Positions 7,942 through 16,843 of a DNA stretch of 47,159 nucleotides are shown here, piece by piece. The translations under genes and the position numbers were made by a program. The notes below the pieces were generated by a model. The model ran no database searches. It saw only the letters and a list, made by a program, of their open reading frames with translations, and had not been told where the DNA came from. Position 1 is the first letter of the stretch; the number at the start of each line of letters is the position of its first letter. Source of the stretch: Phaeodactylibacter sp. (GTDB taxonomy: Bacteria; Bacteroidota; Bacteroidia; Chitinophagales; Saprospiraceae). Where the stretch lies: the NCBI RefSeq assembly GCF_022763345.1, contig NZ_JALEGS010000114.1, positions 1 through 47,159 of the forward strand, read 5' to 3'.

Positions 7942-9456
7942 TTATTTTAAAGCGCGGATAAAACGGCCGCTGGCGAAACGGTCACCCAGCTCTAAACGAT
8001 AGAAGTAAGTACCCGTAGGCAGGAACTCAGCGTTGTATTGTAATTGATGCTCACCAGCCCCCAGCTGGTTATCGAGCACTACCGCAGCAGGCTGCCCCAG
8101 CTGATTGAAGATGACCAGGCGGACGGGCTGCGCTTCCGGCAGCTCAAACTGGAAGGTCATTCGCTCCTGTACTGGATTGGGGAAGACAGTCAATTGCACC
8201 TCTTTGGCTATAGCCGGGTCAAAGGTAGAAGAGGTCAGGTCATGCCAGTTCAAGTCGCCTAAGGGCAGACCGTCATTACCGGCATCAAACAAGTCCGAGT
8301 CGGTGGAGTAACCGAAGTCAAAGGGTAGCTGGCCTGCGTTATCCGGGTCTACTCCGCCGTTGCCGTCATCCAGCGGCAAAGCATTGTCGGGGTCTTGGTA
8401 GAAAGTTTCTACATAATCCAGAGGGGTAGCGGGGCCATTGTTGAAAGTCACCGCCAGGTCCGTGATGGTTTCCAGTGTGCCCCCGGATGTTGCAATATCT
8501 GTCGCATCCGAATTGAGTCCATTTCTTACATAAACACTATCGCCCGGTTCTGCATCCACATTGAGTTGGTCATACAAGGTCTGCAGGGCAGGATCAACGT
8601 AGAAATTAATGTTGGAGATCAGAGCGCTTTGAACCAAGTCTGAAGAATCTACCTGCAGCGAACTGGCTCCTGGTTCGTTGAAACCAAGGAAGCCAGAGTT
8701 GACAAACAGGTTATTGGTGATCTCAGCCTCCACAAACTCTCCCAAATCGACGGTGCGGTCCCCCAGGTTGACACCTGTAACGTGGTTAAATTTGGCATAA
8801 TTCACCACACCTCCGTCATCGCGCAGCATACGCGCTGAGAGGTTGTAGAAAGTCGTATTTTCCACCCAGACAGTATCGATATCGTTGCCCCGGTCATCGA
8901 TGCCACGGCCGTTGCCAGGGTTAGAAAGGTTAACAATATTACTAATGATACTATTGGTGATGTAAAGTTTATTGTCGGTGTTGTCTAGTCTGATGGCAGA
9001 CTGAGGAGCAAAGTCGAAATGGCAATTGTCAATGACAACGCGCGCACCATCCTCACTAACCCGCAAAATTTGGGAGTCGGCTCCGCCAATAGCGTCCTTA
9101 TTGGTAATGAACAGCCCTCGTAAGGTAATGTCGTTGCGTGCACGGAAAGCACGGAAAGGGTCTCCTCCTTCTGGTACATTAGGCCGGATTACAGGTCGGA
9201 CAGCGGCATCAGCCTCAGCTTCAATGCGCAGTGGGTCTTCGTTTTCAATCGTGGAAGTAAGGATGTAAAACCCTCCGTCTTCCAACTCAAAGATAACATC
9301 CATACTGGTAGCACCATTGTCAGCTATGTAGCTGTCAATGGCTTCGTTAAGCGTACCCAGCCCGGGTGATACTGGAATAATGGTCTGCGCGTAAGTCATG
9401 CTGACAAGCATGCATAACAGTGCAGTAATAAAAAAAGTAATGTTGAAATTTTTCAT
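7942..9456 (-). CDS. Secreted beta-helix (DUF4957-like) protein with T9SS type A sorting domain
   Basis: The start at 9456 (MKNFNITFFITALL) gives a clean signal peptide ending TYAQ. The earlier in-frame ATG would precede it with 24 unrelated residues. Residues ~30-330 form repeated short strands with N-rich turns (DNCHFDF, ITNSIISNI, VENTTFYNL) as in right-handed beta-helix proteins of the DUF4957/DUF5123 or chondroitinase-B-like type. The last ~80 residues (VFPNPVQERMTFQF through SGRFIRALK) are a type A sorting domain of the type IX secretion system, so the protein should be exported to the surface or medium. It may bind or cleave the glycan before uptake. No catalytic residues can be assigned. 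It sits directly downstream of the TonB receptor. Confidence 0.8.
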   Translation of the reverse strand: MKNFNITFFITALLCMLVSMTYAQTIIPVSPGLGTLNEAIDSYIADNGATSMDVIFELEDGGFYILTSTIENEDPLRIEAEADAAVRPVIRPNVPEGGDPFRAFRARNDITLRGLFITNKDAIGGADSQILRVSEDGARVVIDNCHFDFAPQSAIRLDNTDNKLYITNSIISNIVNLSNPGNGRGIDDRGNDIDTVWVENTTFYNLSARMLRDDGGVVNYAKFNHVTGVNLGDRTVDLGEFVEAEITNNLFVNSGFLGFNEPGASSLQVDSSDLVQSALISNINFYVDPALQTLYDQLNVDAEPGDSVYVRNGLNSDATDIATSGGTLETITDLAVTFNNGPATPLDYVETFYQDPDNALPLDDGNGGVDPDNAGQLPFDFGYSTDSDLFDAGNDGLPLGDLNWHDLTSSTFDPAIAKEVQLTVFPNPVQERMTFQFELPEAQPVRLVIFNQLGQPAAVVLDNQLGAGEHQLQYNAEFLPTGTYFYRLELGDRFASGRFIRALK

Positions 9457-9549
9457 AGTTACAGTGTTTTTTATAAAAGGAATCAGATCATCGTATACTT
9501 CTAAAAATGAGCGGGTTATCATATACAAACCCGTGCAGCATGCGTAAGG

Positions 9550-12384
9550 CTAAAATTTATAACTCATCCCCAGGTCAGCCGTCCAGCCGAAGTATTCTTC
9601 CTCAATTGGGAATCTTTGGTCTGCTGCCAGAAAGACAAATTCTGGTGTATTGGTGATGTTGTTGAAATTTAGGAAAAGGCTTAAGCCGCTTTTAAGGTCT
9701 TGCTTGACTGCCAAATCCCACCGGCTGAACGCCCGGAAAAAGCCATCCAGCTCTACACGGTCTCCTACAAATTGCAGGGTTGTACCTTGCCGCACCACAG
9801 AAATCCGGGCAGAAAAACCACCTACTTCGTACCCTAAAGAAAGATTGAGCACATTGTCCGGTTGATCGGGTAAAACACCCTGCCTGAAAGTGTCCACTAC
9901 AGTTGGTATGAAAAACGGTGGCTCGCCATCGATCACTTTCAGCTGCGGGAATAGCGTTTCAGAATTGATAAAGGTGTAATTCGCACTCAGCACGATACCG
10001 TTGAATGGTTTGGGCAGAAAAGTCAAATTGGCCTGCAGGTCAAACTCTGCTCCAAACACCGTTACCTCAGCTGGCAGATTTTCCTGGGTAATTAAGCGGT
10101 ATCCGGTTGTCGTGGAGGCGGGGTCAAGGTCTCGGGTAACCCTGGTGTAGTCGACATTTTGCAGGCGCTTGTGGAACCCACCCACCGTGAACAATCCATA
10201 CTTATTGTAGAAAGAAAAGAAGGCATCGTAGTTCCAGGCCGTGGTATGTTCCAAATTCGCATTACCCCGCTGCACGATACCGTTGATGTCATCAATCTGC
10301 TGCCAGGGTACCAGGTCGAAGAAATTGGGCCTGGCCAAAGTGCGCGTAGCCGCCAGGCGTACATCCATCCAGGGCTTGACTTGATACTTAGCCTGCACCA
10401 TAGGCAGGAACTCGGTATAATTTTGGCGGCCAACAGTATCCTGAGAACTAATGAGGACCTGGCCTTCTAACTCAAAGGAGCGGCCGAATAAGCCTTCAAA
10501 GCGGGTTTGAGTATTTTCTACCCTTACTCCCGGAATGATGGTGAGCCGCTCAAAGAAGGTCAGTTTGCTCATTAGGTAAGCGGCCCTGATGTCTTCATCC
10601 GCATCGTAGTTTTGCAGGCGCTGCCGCTCGTCTTCCGAGTAAAACTCATCTTTGTAGGTATTGGTGAATGCCTGCAATTTTTCCGCATCCAACGTTGGCC
10701 CCAGCCCAAAGGGGAACCGGTTTTGCAAAAACACCCCCTCATCGTGAGTGCCTGTAAATTCTGCTATGGTTATCCGGTCGTCACTATTCAATTGAAACCG
10801 CTCAGGGTAAGTTTCGGCGATTTCATCAATAGCACCAAAGGCTGACCAAAGCCGGAAACTCTCCCGGTTCCTGGATTGCAGCCTCACCTTAGCCCCCATC
10901 TTAAGAAACCCGCTGAACGAATCACTATTATTCTGGAAAGGGATTTTCCAGTCTACATTACCAGTGTACTTTCGTGTGGAAATGTCTTCGGTATCCAGCC
11001 GGTCCTGCTGAAAGAACGTTCGTTCAAAATCATTTTTAGCAGCGGCTACGACTGATTCCAAGCTGGATTCATCCACTTGCCCGGTGAATGCACCGGTTTC
11101 CCGGAAACGCGCTGTATTGTCCGTAGGGGTATTGCGCTCTGTTAAGGCATAGGAAGCTCCGTAGGAAAGTTCAGACTTCCAAAGCGGAAGCTGATAGGTA
11201 CCCGTTAAAGTATTATTCCAGGTGAATTGATTGATGATACGCCTGCGATAGTCGTATTCCTTGCGGGAAGCCTCCGGGCGGTAGCGGGTGCGAAATCGGT
11301 CTTGATCCTGGTCCAGAACACCAACAAAACTACTGATGCTAATAGCTCCCCGTTCAAGCTCGTAATCCAGCGTCAGGCTACCACCATAGCGCTTGCGAAT
11401 TTCAATATTATCAGCCAGGTTAACATCCTCCACATTGACAATGGCAGCACCGGTGGTGTCCTCACCAATTGTGACATAACTGCCGGTCAATATATCTGAA
11501 CTACGGTTGGCGCGCTGATAGTTTCCGGTAACAATTAACCCAAGCTTATCGTCAAAGTACCGGTTGCTCAAACTGAGGCTGCCCCGGTACTGCCCAAACT
11601 CGTCCTGTTGCCGGTTGTAGCCGGTACTGCCTTTGAAATTGCCCCTCAGCCCGCGTTTGGCGCGCTTGATGAGGAAGTTAACCGTGCCGCCTACGGCATC
11701 CCCGTCCTGATCGGGTGTGATCGACTTGTAGACCTCAATGCCGTCCAGTGCATCGGTGGAGACCATGCTTAAGTCAACAGAGCGATCGTTACCATCGGTG
11801 GCCGGAATGCGCTCTCCGTTGATCGTAATGGAATTGTACCGAGGCGATAAGCCGCGGATACTCACCTTGGTGGCTTCTCCGCCTTCCCGCTGCAGGCTTA
11901 CGCCGGGGATACGCCCCACGGTTTCCGCCGCATTTTGGTCCGGTATGTCCTCAATGCGGTCTTTGGAAACGACATTGACAATAGAATTGGCGTTAATTTG
12001 CTTTTGTATAGCTGCTCGCTGCCCTTCGAGCTGGGCGGACACCACAACTTCGTCCATTTGAAAGGCCTCTTGCACCATTGCGAGCTCCAATGATTGTTGT
12101 TCACCGGGCTGGACCTCAATATCATAGTTTTTGGGCCGATAGCCAAGGTAGTTCAGCAACAGGGTATACCTGCCTGCGGGCAAATCAAGTATACGGAATG
12201 TGCCTTCCAGGCCTGTAGTACCACTAAATCTCGTCCCTTTCAGTTGCCAACTGGCAAATTCCAATGGCTGTCCGGTCAGTGAGTCAGTCAGAACAGCCTC
12301 AACTTGAGCGTTCTGCCCACAAAGCATAGGTAAGGCTCCAAGAAGAAAAAAGCATATAAGGCACAAGCGCTTTGATTGGAACAT
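9550..12384 (-). CDS. TonB-dependent outer-membrane receptor of the uronate locus
   Basis: The 944-residue protein has a signal peptide (to ~23), a carboxypeptidase-regulatory-like fold (~25-105), a TonB-box-like DEVVVSAQ near 115, a plug domain (IPDQNAAETVGRIPGVSL, VSIRGLSPRYNSI) and a 22-strand barrel ending in the aromatic F of MSYKF. It should import oligosaccharides across the outer membrane using energy from TonB-ExbBD. The plug resembles the stand-alone carbohydrate receptors first described in Caulobacter and Xanthomonas rather than SusC. No SusD follows it, and the next gene is the T9SS beta-helix protein. It is probably the first gene of the minus-strand operon and is divergent from the LacI gene. 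Confidence 0.92.
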   Translation of the reverse strand: MFQSKRLCLICFFLLGALPMLCGQNAQVEAVLTDSLTGQPLEFASWQLKGTRFSGTTGLEGTFRILDLPAGRYTLLLNYLGYRPKNYDIEVQPGEQQSLELAMVQEAFQMDEVVVSAQLEGQRAAIQKQINANSIVNVVSKDRIEDIPDQNAAETVGRIPGVSLQREGGEATKVSIRGLSPRYNSITINGERIPATDGNDRSVDLSMVSTDALDGIEVYKSITPDQDGDAVGGTVNFLIKRAKRGLRGNFKGSTGYNRQQDEFGQYRGSLSLSNRYFDDKLGLIVTGNYQRANRSSDILTGSYVTIGEDTTGAAIVNVEDVNLADNIEIRKRYGGSLTLDYELERGAISISSFVGVLDQDQDRFRTRYRPEASRKEYDYRRRIINQFTWNNTLTGTYQLPLWKSELSYGASYALTERNTPTDNTARFRETGAFTGQVDESSLESVVAAAKNDFERTFFQQDRLDTEDISTRKYTGNVDWKIPFQNNSDSFSGFLKMGAKVRLQSRNRESFRLWSAFGAIDEIAETYPERFQLNSDDRITIAEFTGTHDEGVFLQNRFPFGLGPTLDAEKLQAFTNTYKDEFYSEDERQRLQNYDADEDIRAAYLMSKLTFFERLTIIPGVRVENTQTRFEGLFGRSFELEGQVLISSQDTVGRQNYTEFLPMVQAKYQVKPWMDVRLAATRTLARPNFFDLVPWQQIDDINGIVQRGNANLEHTTAWNYDAFFSFYNKYGLFTVGGFHKRLQNVDYTRVTRDLDPASTTTGYRLITQENLPAEVTVFGAEFDLQANLTFLPKPFNGIVLSANYTFINSETLFPQLKVIDGEPPFFIPTVVDTFRQGVLPDQPDNVLNLSLGYEVGGFSARISVVRQGTTLQFVGDRVELDGFFRAFSRWDLAVKQDLKSGLSLFLNFNNITNTPEFVFLAADQRFPIEEEYFGWTADLGMSYKF

Positions 12385-12423
12385 GTATAATTTGGCTTTT
12401 CTTACTTAATCAGGTGAAAGTTG

Positions 12424-12470
12424 CTGGATTTAAATTTCCAGAAAACATACATAATCATGCAATCGATTGC
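12424..12470. promoter_or_regulatory. Candidate LacI operator in the divergent promoter region
   Basis: GCAATCGATTGC at 12459-12470 is a perfect 12-base palindrome with a central CG, the usual centre of LacI-family operators. It lies 75 bases before the TonB receptor start and 143 before the regulator start. A second, looser palindrome, CTGGATTTAAATTTCCAG (12424-12441), lies closer to the receptor gene. I see no clear TAnnTTTG box for either gene. Confidence 0.6.
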
Positions 12471-12613
12471 GCATTAAATATAGGGCATATCTTGAAATAA
12501 CTCAATTTTATTTGCTTTTTATTGACAATAACAACACAGTTTATCCTAAATTCGCCGAACCAACTCTGACAGAATACAACCGATTGAATTGTTTTACTCT
12601 AATATTGTACTAC

Positions 12614-13654
12614 ATGTCCAAAACGACCATTTACGATATAGCATCAGAGCTCAACATCACACCATCTACTGTATCCAGGGCGCTGAGTAACCACCCGCGC
12701 ATAAGTGCCCGTACAAAAAAGGCCGTTCAGGAAGTAGCGACCCGCTTGAATTACCGGCAGAACAGCATCGCGGCTGCGCTCCGAAGCGGAAAGACCAATA
12801 TGCTCGGAATAGTGGTGCCTACTACTGACCGCAGCTTTTTCTCATCTGTCATCCGCAGCATAGAGCAAGTCGCTACAGCATCTGAATACAACGTAATGAT
12901 CACACAGTCTAATGATCAGGAAAAAATGGAGCGGTCCAATATTGAGGCTTTGCTAAAAGCGCAGGTAGATGGGGTTATTGCTTCTATTTCCCGAGAGACC
13001 TCAGACTATAGCCATTTTCGAAAACTCACAGATAATGGCATTCCATTAGTCTTGTTTGATCGCGTCGCAGATCTAAACCACACCAGTATTGTGCGTATTG
13101 ATGACTACCGCGGCGCCTACGAAGCCACGGCTCACCTCATTGCACAGGGATGCAGCCGAATCGCTCACTTCGCCGGACAACAGAATTTGGACATCTATCA
13201 GCAGCGCTTTCGTGGATATAAGGATGCGCTTCAGGACCATAGGATTGCTTTCGACGAAGCCTTGGTGCACTACAGTAATGTTAAAATTGAGGATGGCAGG
13301 GCAGGCATGAACACCTTATTAGGGTTGAAAAGTCCTCCTGATGCCGTTTTCGCAGCCAGTGACTATGCCGCCATAGGGGCCATGCAAGTGCTAAAGCAAA
13401 AAGGGAAGCGGATTCCGGAAGACGTAGCATTAATTGGCTTCATGAATGAAACCTTCACTTCGTTTGTCGATCCTGGGCTGACCACTGTTGACCAGCTAAG
13501 CAAGAAAATGGGTGAAATTGCCGCCAGTACTTTTCTTGAACAAGTGGAATGCCCTGATGAATTTGTCCCCAAGAAAATCATCTTGAGCCCAAAGCTTATC
13601 GTTCGTGGTTCCTCTCTGAAAGCCGATTCAAGTTCAATGGAATCCAATAGTTGA
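12614..13654 (+). CDS. LacI-family transcriptional regulator
   Basis: The start was set at the ATG at 12614. The residues upstream of it in the same frame are AT-rich non-family sequence, and LacI proteins begin directly with the helix-turn-helix. Residues 4-50 (TIYDIASELNITPSTVSRAL, hinge with NSIAAALRSGKT) form the DNA-binding head. Residues ~60-340 form the periplasmic-binding-protein-like sensor (GIVVPTTDRSFFSSVIRSIE, AALIGFMNE). The protein has 346 residues, normal for the family. It is divergent from the polysaccharide genes and probably represses them until a sugar or sugar-acid ligand binds. The palindrome at 12459-12470 is the likely operator. Confidence 0.92.
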   Translation: MSKTTIYDIASELNITPSTVSRALSNHPRISARTKKAVQEVATRLNYRQNSIAAALRSGKTNMLGIVVPTTDRSFFSSVIRSIEQVATASEYNVMITQSNDQEKMERSNIEALLKAQVDGVIASISRETSDYSHFRKLTDNGIPLVLFDRVADLNHTSIVRIDDYRGAYEATAHLIAQGCSRIAHFAGQQNLDIYQQRFRGYKDALQDHRIAFDEALVHYSNVKIEDGRAGMNTLLGLKSPPDAVFAASDYAAIGAMQVLKQKGKRIPEDVALIGFMNETFTSFVDPGLTTVDQLSKKMGEIAASTFLEQVECPDEFVPKKIILSPKLIVRGSSLKADSSSMESNS

Positions 13655-13727
13655 GGAAGGCAGTTGGCAAGGCCTCGCACATCACACATCCATCAAAAAG
13701 TATGAGAAGACCAAGCCTCAATAGCCT

Positions 13728-15035
13728 TTACCAATCTACCCGCCACCCCATCGTGAAGCCCATAGCTTCCGGGCGGAAAAGACTGCCCTGTACTAACCCA
13801 CCCGGCTGAGTTACAGAACGGCGGTAGCCACCCCGAACAAACAAGCGCCCAAACCGTACAGGCGGCAATAGCAGCTGACCCTCCAGGCGCACCGCCCATC
13901 CGGTTTGGTATCGGGTACTGGCATTTACCACAGTATAACCCTCGGTCAAATACCCACCCGAATGCCAGGAAGACAAGTTAAAGTCCACCCCGGCCTTGCC
14001 TTCCAACTGCCAGCCGGCTGCTGACCAGGTCCTGCCGAGTAGCATTGGTACCGACCATGAGCGGAAAGTGCTATGTTGTTGAACATTTGCCCTGCGGATG
14101 CCGGGTACAGAATCAGTAGTAGTGGTAAAGGCCTCTCCAGTGATGGTATTCCGGAAAATGGTATCTACGGTATTGGGTTGGTATAGCTGAACGGTTGAAG
14201 CCTCCTGCAATTGTTCGCGCTGCACCAGTTCTTCCATTTCGATGCCGGCCCAAAGGGTATAAGGGCGCTGCGGAAGCGCGTACCCTATCCGGAGGCTTGC
14301 GGTTAGCCCGCTTAGTGGATCAATGGTGGTATTGGGCAACTTCGTGCCATAAACATCCGGATTGAGATTGAAGGCAAGCCCCATCCCGGCTTCCACAATC
14401 CAGGGATGGAGAGCAGCCTGCATCTCCGGCACTTCCGGATAGGGGGTAGTTGAATCGAGGCTGACCACCGGTCCCGGTGCCAATGCTTCGATTGGATTTA
14501 ACGGGGCCAATCCGGCCAGTTTATCCTGTACCTCATCAGCTGAAACGGCCTGACTTTCTTTAAATTCGCTTAAAGGACCTGATTCTGTTGGTGTCGTGAC
14601 CGCCTTTGAGGTTGATGGCACCGAGGCTTTTCTCCCCTTGGGGCTGGACGAAGCAAGCAGTATGTTTGGGCCGCCTTTCGCTTTAGGATCATCCGGTGAG
14701 AAGGCAATACCCGTCTCATTAGCTCCCTTTATCTCTTCTGGCATCTCCGTTGCGGATTTAACTACCGCTGAATTTCCACCTACGGACTGCCCGGGCACCG
14801 GGAAACAACCCAATTCGGCACTCTCACCCAAGAAGCTGAAGTAGCCAATAACCAGGGTAACGGATAAGCCAACCGGCAGCCACCACCAGAAAAGCAGCCG
14901 CCGACGTTTCTTGTGCTCCAGACCAGCCCTGATGTTTGGCCCCATTTGTTCCCAGCTCAGGTTGGCAGGGATATCTGTTGCTTTGTGCTGGCCCAGCTTA
15001 TCGTTGAGCCCGCCCCGTTGATCAAATGTTTCCAT
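13728..15035 (-). CDS. Dual-membrane anti-sigma-like protein with C-terminal beta-barrel
   Basis: The 435-residue protein has a short soluble N-terminus (1-45), one transmembrane helix (about 47-66, LLFWWWLPVGLSVTLVIGYF), a low-complexity Ser/Pro/Lys/Thr linker (~70-205) and a C-terminal beta-rich domain (~212-435). That domain has alternating aromatic strands and ends in MGWRVDW. This order matches the dual membrane-spanning anti-sigma factors (Dma) described in Bacteroides thetaiotaomicron, which bind an ECF sigma factor in the cytoplasm and span both membranes. The sigma gene lies directly upstream and overlaps by 14 bases, as expected for a sigma/anti-sigma pair. The N-terminal domain is short and lacks a zinc motif. 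The alternative reading is a plain outer-membrane beta-barrel protein with an uncleaved anchor. Confidence 0.75.
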   Translation of the reverse strand: METFDQRGGLNDKLGQHKATDIPANLSWEQMGPNIRAGLEHKKRRRLLFWWWLPVGLSVTLVIGYFSFLGESAELGCFPVPGQSVGGNSAVVKSATEMPEEIKGANETGIAFSPDDPKAKGGPNILLASSSPKGRKASVPSTSKAVTTPTESGPLSEFKESQAVSADEVQDKLAGLAPLNPIEALAPGPVVSLDSTTPYPEVPEMQAALHPWIVEAGMGLAFNLNPDVYGTKLPNTTIDPLSGLTASLRIGYALPQRPYTLWAGIEMEELVQREQLQEASTVQLYQPNTVDTIFRNTITGEAFTTTTDSVPGIRRANVQQHSTFRSWSVPMLLGRTWSAAGWQLEGKAGVDFNLSSWHSGGYLTEGYTVVNASTRYQTGWAVRLEGQLLLPPVRFGRLFVRGGYRRSVTQPGGLVQGSLFRPEAMGFTMGWRVDW

Positions 15036-15573
15036 AATGACCCTTTATTTTTTGTGTTTCCAACGCTTCTCTCAATAGTTTTTTGGCGCGTGATAATTGC
15101 GACCGTGACCCTACCGGGCTAATGTCCAGCATCTTCCCAATATCCTCGTGGCTGTACCCGTCTACCACATAAAGGTTGAAAACCGTTCGGGCTCCTGCTG
15201 GCAATTGAGCAATCAGGTCAAGTAAGTACTCCGCATCAAAGTGCGATAAGTCTATGGTCGTTGTGCGGGAAGTTTGTTCCGAAATCATGAGCTCCTCCGC
15301 CCGAAGCCGCTGTTGTTTGCGTTGGAAAGCAATAGTTTTATGAATCGCTAATCCTCGAATCCAGTGGTGCAAATCCCCTTTATTGGGGTCAAATCGTTCC
15401 AGCCCCTGGAATACCGCAACGAAGATATCCTGAACCAAGTCGCATTGTTCAGCCTGCTCTACACCAAACCGACGTACAATTGTTAGTACGTAGGGCAAAT
15501 AGTGCTCATAAAGCTGCTGCTGCGCCTGGGCATTGCCTTTAAGGCATTTTTTGATAATGGTTACGGTATTCAT
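15022..15573 (-). CDS. ECF-type RNA polymerase sigma factor
   Basis: The 183-residue protein has sigma region 2 (about 20-90: LYEHYLPYVLTIVRRFG, CDLVQDIFVAVFQGL, WIRGLAIHKTIAFQRK) and region 4 (about 120-175: LPAGARTVFNLYVVDGYSHE, SRSQLSRAKKLLREAL). No region 1 or 3 is present, as is normal for extracytoplasmic function sigma factors. It directs RNA polymerase to a small regulon when released by its anti-sigma partner. It starts 9 bases after the lipoprotein gene and overlaps the barrel/anchor gene by 14 bases, so the three are one operon. The target promoters are not visible here. Confidence 0.93.
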   Translation of the reverse strand: MNTVTIIKKCLKGNAQAQQQLYEHYLPYVLTIVRRFGVEQAEQCDLVQDIFVAVFQGLERFDPNKGDLHHWIRGLAIHKTIAFQRKQQRLRAEELMISEQTSRTTTIDLSHFDAEYLLDLIAQLPAGARTVFNLYVVDGYSHEDIGKMLDISPVGSRSQLSRAKKLLREALETQKIKGHYGNI

Positions 15574-15582
15574 CGGCGGCCC

Positions 15583-16173
15583 CTATTCGCAGTCTTCGTA
15601 AGGCAGACTAAAAGAAGCCGTGTACTCATCCACATATACAAAACCGCTACAAGGCAAGTCGCTACCTATTGGACCATCCATTTTGAAGAAATCCCCCGTA
15701 AATGTCCCACTAATTTCGGTCGCGGTGATTTCGGTGATCGTGACTTCCACATTTTGCTCCTGACAGCCACTGCCTGGTGCTACTAAACTAAATAATACCG
15801 TAGGCTGCCCATCAACTTCAGTAGTAATGCCCGCCTGCGTAACAAAATGTTCGCCCTCAAACTCATAAAAATCTACGAAAAAAAGATTGGGGCCGGTGTA
15901 ACTCGTGCTATATGCACCGCCCCCTTCACAAGTAATTGTACCTGAGGAAATGGCATAGAAAAAAACACCGTCTGCCCCAATAAAGCGCATTGCGGAGCCT
16001 TCAGAAACAAAGATGTCCTCTTCCTGAGCTTTTAAGGCAAAGCCTTGCTGCACTTCCACCTCAACGGGTGTGACCTCTTCAGGGATTTCCGTGACGTCAA
16101 TGAAATTTTCCCGGTCGCAGTTGGTCAGTGCGAAGAATGCAATTAAGCAAAAACAGATTGTAATTCGTTGCAT
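15583..16173 (-). CDS. Lipoprotein upstream of the ECF sigma factor
   Basis: The 196-residue protein has a lipoprotein signal (ICFCLIAFFALTNC) with the lipidated Cys at residue 19, followed by DREN. The mature part is short and beta-strand rich with Gly/Thr/Phe patterns (ITEITATEISGTFTGDFF) and three later Cys residues. I recognise no catalytic family. It is the first gene of the sigma operon, so it may be a ligand or sensor partner of the membrane-spanning anti-sigma-like protein, or its expression may be driven by the sigma factor. The role is inferred from position only. Confidence 0.75.
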   Translation of the reverse strand: MQRITICFCLIAFFALTNCDRENFIDVTEIPEEVTPVEVEVQQGFALKAQEEDIFVSEGSAMRFIGADGVFFYAISSGTITCEGGGAYSTSYTGPNLFFVDFYEFEGEHFVTQAGITTEVDGQPTVLFSLVAPGSGCQEQNVEVTITEITATEISGTFTGDFFKMDGPIGSDLPCSGFVYVDEYTASFSLPYEDCE

Positions 16174-16420
16174 GATTATTGTTTTTGCTTATCTATTGTG
16201 ATGTAATGATGAAAACGTTGCAAACGTGCTTAACTTTTCTGAATTCTTTTTGAGCCGGATCTAAAAGACACTGACTATCAAATAATTACAACATCAATCA
16301 TTTCAGTGAGTATTAAAGGGCAAAATAGAATCCCAGCTCTTTTGTTGCGGGAAAATCAATATTTCACCAATGTCCGCACAAGAAAGTTGAGCATATGTTT
16401 TGAAAAATAGTTTTTATATA

Positions 16421-16435
16421 GCAATATTGCAATAT
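16421..16435. promoter_or_regulatory. ArsR operator 1 (upstream of arsR)
   Basis: GCAATATTGCAATAT contains the palindrome GCAATATTGC. It recurs before the second gene of the operon (16828-16843). It sits 17 bases before the arsR start and overlaps a TATCTTAA element that could be the -7 box, so a bound ArsR would block RNA polymerase. Confidence 0.7.
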
Positions 16436-16452
16436 CTTAAAACAGAAACGCT

Positions 16453-16779
16453 ATGGGGCTTACCAAAACAGAAGGCTACACACAAGCGCAAATCGAGCTG
16501 GCCACCGTTGCCAAGGTGCTGGGCCACCCGGCACGCATTGCCATCGTGCAGCACCTGCTGGAGATCAACGCTTGTATCGGCAATGACCTGATGGACGTAC
16601 TGCCCCTCTCCCAGCCTACCATTTCCCGCCACCTGGCAGAGCTTAAGAAAGTTGGTATTATTCAGGGCACCATTGAGGGCTCAAGCATGAACTACTGCAT
16701 CAACGCTCACCGCTGGCGCGAAATCCGTCAGATGCTGGGCGGCCTGCTCGGTATGGAGCCGGGGGAGCAGTGCTGTTAA
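16453..16779 (+). CDS. arsR: ArsR-family arsenic-responsive repressor
   Basis: The 108-residue protein is a winged-helix ArsR regulator (ATVAKVLGHPARIAIVQHLL, recognition helix LSQPTISRHLAELKKVGII). The classic CVC metal motif in the alpha-3 helix is not present; the equivalent stretch reads NACIGND. Candidate As(III) ligands are that Cys, the Cys in MNYCIN and the C-terminal pair EQCC. It starts an operon with DUF6428, arsenate reductase and ACR3 and probably represses it in the absence of arsenite, by binding the palindromes at 16421 and 16828. Confidence 0.9.
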   Translation: MGLTKTEGYTQAQIELATVAKVLGHPARIAIVQHLLEINACIGNDLMDVLPLSQPTISRHLAELKKVGIIQGTIEGSSMNYCINAHRWREIRQMLGGLLGMEPGEQCC

Positions 16780-16827
16780 AACAAGCACTAGTTTTGCTAG
16801 GATGATTAAATAACGCTTAAAATTAAT

Positions 16828-16843
16828 ATTGCAATATTGCAAT
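16828..16843. promoter_or_regulatory. ArsR operator 2 (internal, before DUF6428)
   Basis: ATTGCAATATTGCAAT is a perfect 16-base palindrome sharing the core of operator 1. A -7-like TATCTTTA follows at 16849-16856, 22 bases before the DUF6428 start. This suggests a second ArsR-controlled promoter, so the resistance genes can be transcribed apart from arsR. Confidence 0.7.

Noticed and set aside
9550..12384. SusC/SusD-type pair
   Set aside because: The next gene after the receptor is a T9SS beta-helix protein, not a SusD lipoprotein, so the locus was not called a classic Sus-like system.
16215..16227. ACGTT-GCA-AACGT palindrome before the sigma-operon lipoprotein
   Set aside because: The arms are only five bases and no second copy or promoter alignment supports a role.
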